The notes under the pieces: model-generated | What the model was told of the DNA's origin: nothing | The model's database searches: none | The model's input: only the letters and a program-made list of their open reading frames with translations | NCBI GenBank assembly: GCA_964372465.1 | Contig: CAYJRA010000006.1 | Coordinates: 1 to 36,501 of the forward strand | DNA from: JAGVVZ01 sp964372465 | GTDB taxonomy: Archaea; Aenigmatarchaeota; Aenigmatarchaeia; CG10238-14 | Direction: 5' to 3' | DNA length: 36,501 nucleotides | Part shown: positions 33,654 to 36,501 of the stretch, one piece after another | Layout of the letters: each line of letters opens with the position of its first letter | Numbering within the stretch: the first letter of the stretch is position 1 | Translations under genes and position numbers: made by a program

Positions 33654-33754
33654 ACCCTAATAATTTTCGCTTTTTACATTTATTCTGGTAAATCTATATA
33701 TTTTACCTTAATATTTATTCCTTTTCTTCTTGCCTTCTCTGCTGCTCGCTGAAT

Positions 33755-34051
33755 TTATTCACTAATCTTCGACAAATAAATTTCCAAATCCTTGTATTCT
33801 TTAGTTCTATCCAAAAGACACGCTAGAATAATCTTCGACCCCAGAACAACATAAATAAGCCTTGTTTCCTTTCCTTCTATATTCAGTCGTATTCTGAATG
33901 CCCGTGAAAACTTTTTTGAATGTATTTTCTTGAATCTAAAGGGGCTTTGTTTGATCAGTTTAATCTTGCTTTTTATTTGCTTTTTGTATTTTTCTGGAAG
34001 ATTTTTCACTTGCCCGAGAAATAATCCGGATGCAACCAATTCAAAACTCAT
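33755..34051 (-). CDS. RelE/ParE-superfamily toxin
   Basis: A 98-aa protein with the RelE-like beta/alpha pattern: LPEKYKKQIKSKIKLIKQSPFRFKKIHSK, then the basic SRAFRIRLNIEGKETRLIYVV strands and LLDRTKEYKDLEIYL. The basic residues and Arg/Tyr at the C-terminus suit mRNA interferase activity at the ribosome. Its start overlaps the stop of the RHH antitoxin gene by four bases (ATGA type). The same reading frame stays open for 24 codons after its TAA. Confidence 0.82.
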   Translation of the reverse strand: MSFELVASGLFLGQVKNLPEKYKKQIKSKIKLIKQSPFRFKKIHSKKFSRAFRIRLNIEGKETRLIYVVLGSKIILACLLDRTKEYKDLEIYLSKISE

Positions 34052-34296
34052 TCCAATGCCTTCATAAGTTCTTCTTCGCTATGTAGCTTTCTTTTCAAAA
34101 TAGAAACTTCTATCAGTTTATCGATTAATTCAATCTCTTTTGGAGTAAAATCTTCATCATAATTTTTTTCCATAATTTTTTCCCTCACTGCTTCTGTAGC
34201 CAATTCCTGTAAATTTCTATATTTATGTATTTTTGCATATCTTTCAGCAGCCTTTCTCAAGTCCTCCGGTAATCTTAAATTAAGTTGTGGTTTCAT
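34048..34296 (-). CDS. Ribbon-helix-helix antitoxin
   Basis: An 82-aa protein. The N-terminal strand-helix-helix (MKPQLNLRLPEDLRKAAERYAKIHKYRNLQELATEAVREKI, seen as QLNLRLPEDLRKAAERYA and YRNLQELATEAV) is an RHH DNA-binding domain. The acidic C-terminal tail (DEDFTPKEIELIDKL...EEELMKALE) is the toxin-binding part. The ATG at 34296 is preferred over a TTG at 34305 because the latter lies inside the 16-bp palindromic operator. Translationally coupled to the RelE-like toxin. Confidence 0.85.
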   Translation of the reverse strand: MKPQLNLRLPEDLRKAAERYAKIHKYRNLQELATEAVREKIMEKNYDEDFTPKEIELIDKLIEVSILKRKLHSEEELMKALE

Positions 34297-34297
34297 A

Positions 34298-34313
34298 GAT
34301 ACCAATTGGTATC
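34298..34313. promoter_or_regulatory. Palindromic operator of the toxin-antitoxin operon
   Basis: GATACCAATTGGTATC is a perfect 16-bp palindrome ending one base before the antitoxin ATG. A TATA-like AAATATTAAT lies just upstream on the minus strand, so the palindrome covers the likely transcription start. RHH antitoxins bind such palindromes and repress their own operons. Confidence 0.7.
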
Positions 34314-34320
34314 ACTAATA

Positions 34321-34440
34321 TTAATATTTATCGTTGCTCGCAGATTTTCCCTTCTTGCTTTCAACTGCAATCAAGTTGCAGTCAAAATCAAAGTTTTTAC
34401 GGAACTCTTCGTTCACTTGCCTTCTTTCAGATGTTACCAT
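34321..34440 (-). CDS. Possible small protein, 39 aa
   Basis: An ATG at 34438-34440 opens a frame MVTSERRQVNEEFRKNFDFD that ends in TAA 24 bases before the antitoxin ATG, on the same strand. Composition is charged and protein-like. No Shine-Dalgarno is obvious, but an AT-rich TATA-like run lies about 20-35 bases upstream. It also contains a 7-bp hairpin (34364-34382). It could be chance in AT-rich DNA. Confidence 0.3.
   Translation of the reverse strand: MVTSERRQVNEEFRKNFDFDCNLIAVESKKGKSASNDKY
34364..34382. repeat. Inverted repeat, 7-bp stem
   Basis: ACTGCAA and TTGCAGT pair perfectly around the 5-base loop TCAAG. It lies between the toxin-antitoxin operon and the divergent TIM-barrel gene. 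It could be a regulatory site or part of the small ORF that covers it. Confidence 0.5.
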
Positions 34441-34482
34441 TCATCAGCATTGCTTAAATCCTTAAAAATTTTCTATTATTTC

Positions 34483-35475
34483 ATGCCCCCTAAAGTTCTA
34501 TATGGCAGCACCAACATATTCGAATACTTACTTCTATCAGATCGCTTAAAAGAAGCTTATTTGTGAGGGGAACTTTCTGGAAAAGATCAATTGGAGTTGA
34601 CGAATGCCAGAAGATCTGGAAAAACTAATTTTATGAATCAATTATATTTTGCTGAAAAGATTGGCGCTGATGGACCTGAATTTGATTTCGAAGAATGGGT
34701 TAATCCTATAGAAGATTATAAAGATATAACTGGAGTTAAAGAGTCTAAAATGACAAAAAGAGTTCACTTGCCCTATTACAATGTCGGCGGCCGTATATGC
34801 CATCCTGCCCAGCATTTAATAGAAAAAGATCTTATGAATATGAAATTATATCTGGATTTAGCACACAAACTGGGTGCTGAATTTGCAGTTGTTCATCCGG
34901 GTTTATGGTCAATTTTTGCAACGCAGCAAGATTGGGTATATTCAGAACAGCTCTTAGAATCATTAAAGAAGTTAACTAAATATGCTAATTCATTGGGCTT
35001 ACAATTAGGTTTGGAAAATTCTACTTACGGAAGTTATCCACAATTTTGGGATCCCGAACAAATAGCAAAAATGGTAATAGAAGCGAATAAAGGTTTGGGT
35101 TCAACCAGCAGGTTATATGCTGTTTTAGATACAGGACATTTTTTAACTGCGGAATCTACAGAAAAATATAGAGGTATAGACAGATCTTGCAGACCGCTAG
35201 TTAAAGCTATAAAAGATGCTAATGTGCCTATCGGCGAATTGCATCTTACAAATCTAGGACTCGTGGATGGGAAAACGATAATATGGCATCCGCCTATTTC
35301 CAGAGAAGGACTCTTAGATTTGAAAGGATTTGTTGGCGCAATGAGAGAATTTGATATTAAGCCTGATGTAATTACACTAGAAACCGCTATGCAAACAAAC
35401 GATGATAAAATAAACGCAGAAGAATTAATGAAAAGAGAAGTTGGTTTGGTTAGAGAACTGTTCGATTGGTACTAA
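34483..35475 (+). pseudogene. Xylose-isomerase/AP-endonuclease-like TIM-barrel protein, interrupted by an in-frame TGA
   Basis: From ATG 34483 the frame encodes 330 codons with a TGA at codon 28 (34564-34566). Before it lies MPPKVLYGSTNIFEYL, a good first beta-strand of a TIM barrel, then RLKEAYL. After it the frame continues GELSGKDQLELTNARRS and runs on with FAEKIGADGPEFDFEEW, AVVHPG, QLGLENS, LDTGHFL, GELHLTN and ITLETAM, the metal-ligand strands of the xylose-isomerase-like superfamily. Starting instead at TTG 34591 (294 aa) would lose strand 1. TGA is a normal stop elsewhere in the window (ProRS ends with it). It is therefore a nonsense mutation, a sequencing error or, less likely, recoding. 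A TATA-like CTTAAAAATTTT lies about 25 bases before the ATG. Confidence 0.72.
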
Positions 35476-35494
35476 TGCCAGATATCAATGGCAT
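35475..35494 (+). terminator. Hairpin immediately after the TIM-barrel gene
   Basis: ATGCCA and TGGCAT form a 6-bp stem with an 8-base loop directly at the stop codon, followed by AAATTATTTT. It may help terminate this gene. It also lies 25 bases upstream of the next ATG. Confidence 0.35.
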
Positions 35495-35518
35495 AAATTA
35501 TTTTAACTATTATAATAC

Positions 35519-36043
35519 ATGACACTGATTACCCAAAACGATTTTTTGAATCCATTATTTTCTTTAAATCCGATCATTGTTGCATTGATTATACTATTTC
35601 TGGATTTCAGTACTTTGGCTTTAGTAGCAATAAAAACAAGAACGATCAAATCTGTTCTTTTCAAAATCCCCGCTGTTTTATTAGGCGATTTCTTTCTAAT
35701 ACCATTTACGGGATTTTTAATAACTTATTTTTACCAAAATACCAACACAGAATTATCCATTTTAGCAGATAGCATATGGACAACAATCACCGCTTTTCTT
35801 GCTATAATAATAACAGTAGTTTTTGGACTAAAATTTAATCTAATAAAAACGATTTGGATACCACACGGTATTTTCTTTTGGTTTATGGCTTATATTGTAA
35901 TTACTTTTATTTCAAAAGGATTCTATTTATTTTTGTTTGAAAGAAACGTGGTTTTACTTAGTATTTGGATATCGGTGTGTGTTTGTATTTTTTTACATCA
36001 GATGTTAGGACTTATTTGGCCTAAAAAATTCACGAAAAAGTGA
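35519..36043 (+). CDS. Integral membrane protein, 174 aa
   Basis: Unidentified protein with about five membrane helices: PIIVALIILFLDFSTLALVAI, VLLGDFFLIPFTGFLITYF, TTITAFLAIIITVVFGL, IFFWFMAYIVITFISKGFYLF and VVLLSIWISVCVCIFL. Short loops; the tail KKFTKK is likely cytoplasmic. An AT-rich TATA-like run precedes the ATG with no Shine-Dalgarno. No family recognised. Confidence 0.75.
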   Translation: MTLITQNDFLNPLFSLNPIIVALIILFLDFSTLALVAIKTRTIKSVLFKIPAVLLGDFFLIPFTGFLITYFYQNTNTELSILADSIWTTITAFLAIIITVVFGLKFNLIKTIWIPHGIFFWFMAYIVITFISKGFYLFLFERNVVLLSIWISVCVCIFLHQMLGLIWPKKFTKK

Positions 36044-36090
36044 GTTTAATTATATTTTAATTAAGTAAACAACGATTTCCAAAGAGAACT

Positions 36091-36408
36091 TTATCCAACA
36101 TAATCTCTCTCTGGTATTCTTCGAAGATGTTGAAGTGCTTCTCTTTTATCATACATAACAGTATACATTGATTCTAATTCAGGTAGTAGTTCTGTTTTAG
36201 TCCTTGCTGTCATATGGTATGGAAGTCCACTAGGACCTTTTACTCTGGCATTTCTTCGATCTACGGAGTACCATTCTATCCAGTTACGTCCTAGACGACT
36301 CCTAAAGCGATAGATGTCAAACTCCCATTCGGGGCAAATATTTGGGTCTAAAGTAAAAATGGCTTCATCTTTCTCAATAAACCTTATTAAATCATTTAAA
36401 TTTGCCAT
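36091..36408 (-). CDS. Hypothetical protein, 105 aa
   Basis: Not recognised. A small soluble protein, rich in Arg, Trp, Tyr and Glu (FDIYRFRSRLGRNWIEWYSVD, EALQHLRRIPERDYVG), with no signal peptide or membrane helix. AT-rich sequence upstream (AAATTTAAATAG about 25-40 bases before the ATG) fits an archaeal promoter. It is convergent with the membrane protein gene. Confidence 0.6.
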   Translation of the reverse strand: MANLNDLIRFIEKDEAIFTLDPNICPEWEFDIYRFRSRLGRNWIEWYSVDRRNARVKGPSGLPYHMTARTKTELLPELESMYTVMYDKREALQHLRRIPERDYVG

Positions 36409-36501
36409 GGAATTTAGATAAAATTGATATCTATTTAAATTTGGTGATTGGGTGATTTTTTTACAGACTGATTAGAATTCCGTATGTTATATGCAAATAT
36501 A

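Noticed and set aside
34285..34482. Plus-strand extension of the TIM-barrel frame upstream of ATG 34483
   Set aside because: It covers the toxin-antitoxin promoter and operator and shows no protein-like conservation; a TATA-like element lies directly before ATG 34483.
34540..34600. A second BHB intron explaining the TGA in the TIM-barrel gene
   Set aside because: I could not form a 4-bp helix with two 3-nt bulges around the TGA whose removal keeps the frame; a point mutation or error is simpler.

Overview
The window comes from an A+T-rich archaeon. Archaeal-type markers include aIF5B, transcription factor S, PCNA, proteasome beta, aCPSF1/FttA, archaeal-type ProRS, Mre11-Rad50, DUF99, L40e and an ER-type signal peptidase. 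Expression signals are archaeal too: GGTGA Shine-Dalgarno sequences inside operons, and TATA boxes 20-35 bases before ATGs that look leaderless. Tight gene packing, small proteins and tRNA intron content suggest a DPANN-type lineage, but the phylum cannot be fixed from this window alone.

Layout. 1-1200: edge of an unknown gene, a vapBC module, ribosomal L40e and a 10-N assembly gap flanked by a 38-bp duplication. 1203-5009: a PLP-fold protein lacking the catalytic lysine, then DUF99-signal peptidase-TFS, an isochorismatase-like hydrolase and a flavodoxin-reductase-like protein. 5100-8300: a tiny transcription unit and a MacB-type ABC exporter operon with an exported beta-sandwich protein. 8370-13870: PNP-family enzyme, OB-fold protein plus PCNA, BtaA-like (DUF3419) protein, Na+ symporter and two unknowns. 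13920-16870: aIF5B, Nudix, phosphoesterase. 16900-20560: surface locus with a 1070-aa cysteine-rich secreted protein between two small membrane proteins. 20600-25260: mre11-HAD-Nudix-rad50. 25310-27240: cytidine deaminase, small wHTH, P-loop protein, metallo-beta-lactamase-fold protein. 27410-29306: tRNA-Pro, CsaA-like protein and ProRS. 29386-33653: wHTH, proteasome beta and aCPSF1. 33680-36501: RelE/RHH toxin-antitoxin, an interrupted TIM-barrel gene and unknowns.

The main result is a concentration of intervening sequences in core information genes. (1) aIF5B (infB) is broken at its P-loop by a 27-nt insert carrying an in-frame stop. The insert folds into a bulge-helix-bulge and its predicted removal restores the GHVDHGKT motif exactly, so it looks like an archaeal mRNA intron removed by the tRNA splicing endonuclease. 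(2) tRNA-Pro(UGG) appears to hold two tiny introns, one canonical (37/38) and one in the D-loop. (3) aCPSF1/FttA carries a 439-aa LAGLIDADG intein inside its HxHxDH metal motif. Translation initiation, proline decoding and transcription termination would therefore all depend on RNA or protein splicing.

Other oddities: a TIM-barrel gene with one in-frame TGA, a palindromic operator over a toxin-antitoxin start, and a self-contained unit encoding a 10-residue lysine-rich peptide.
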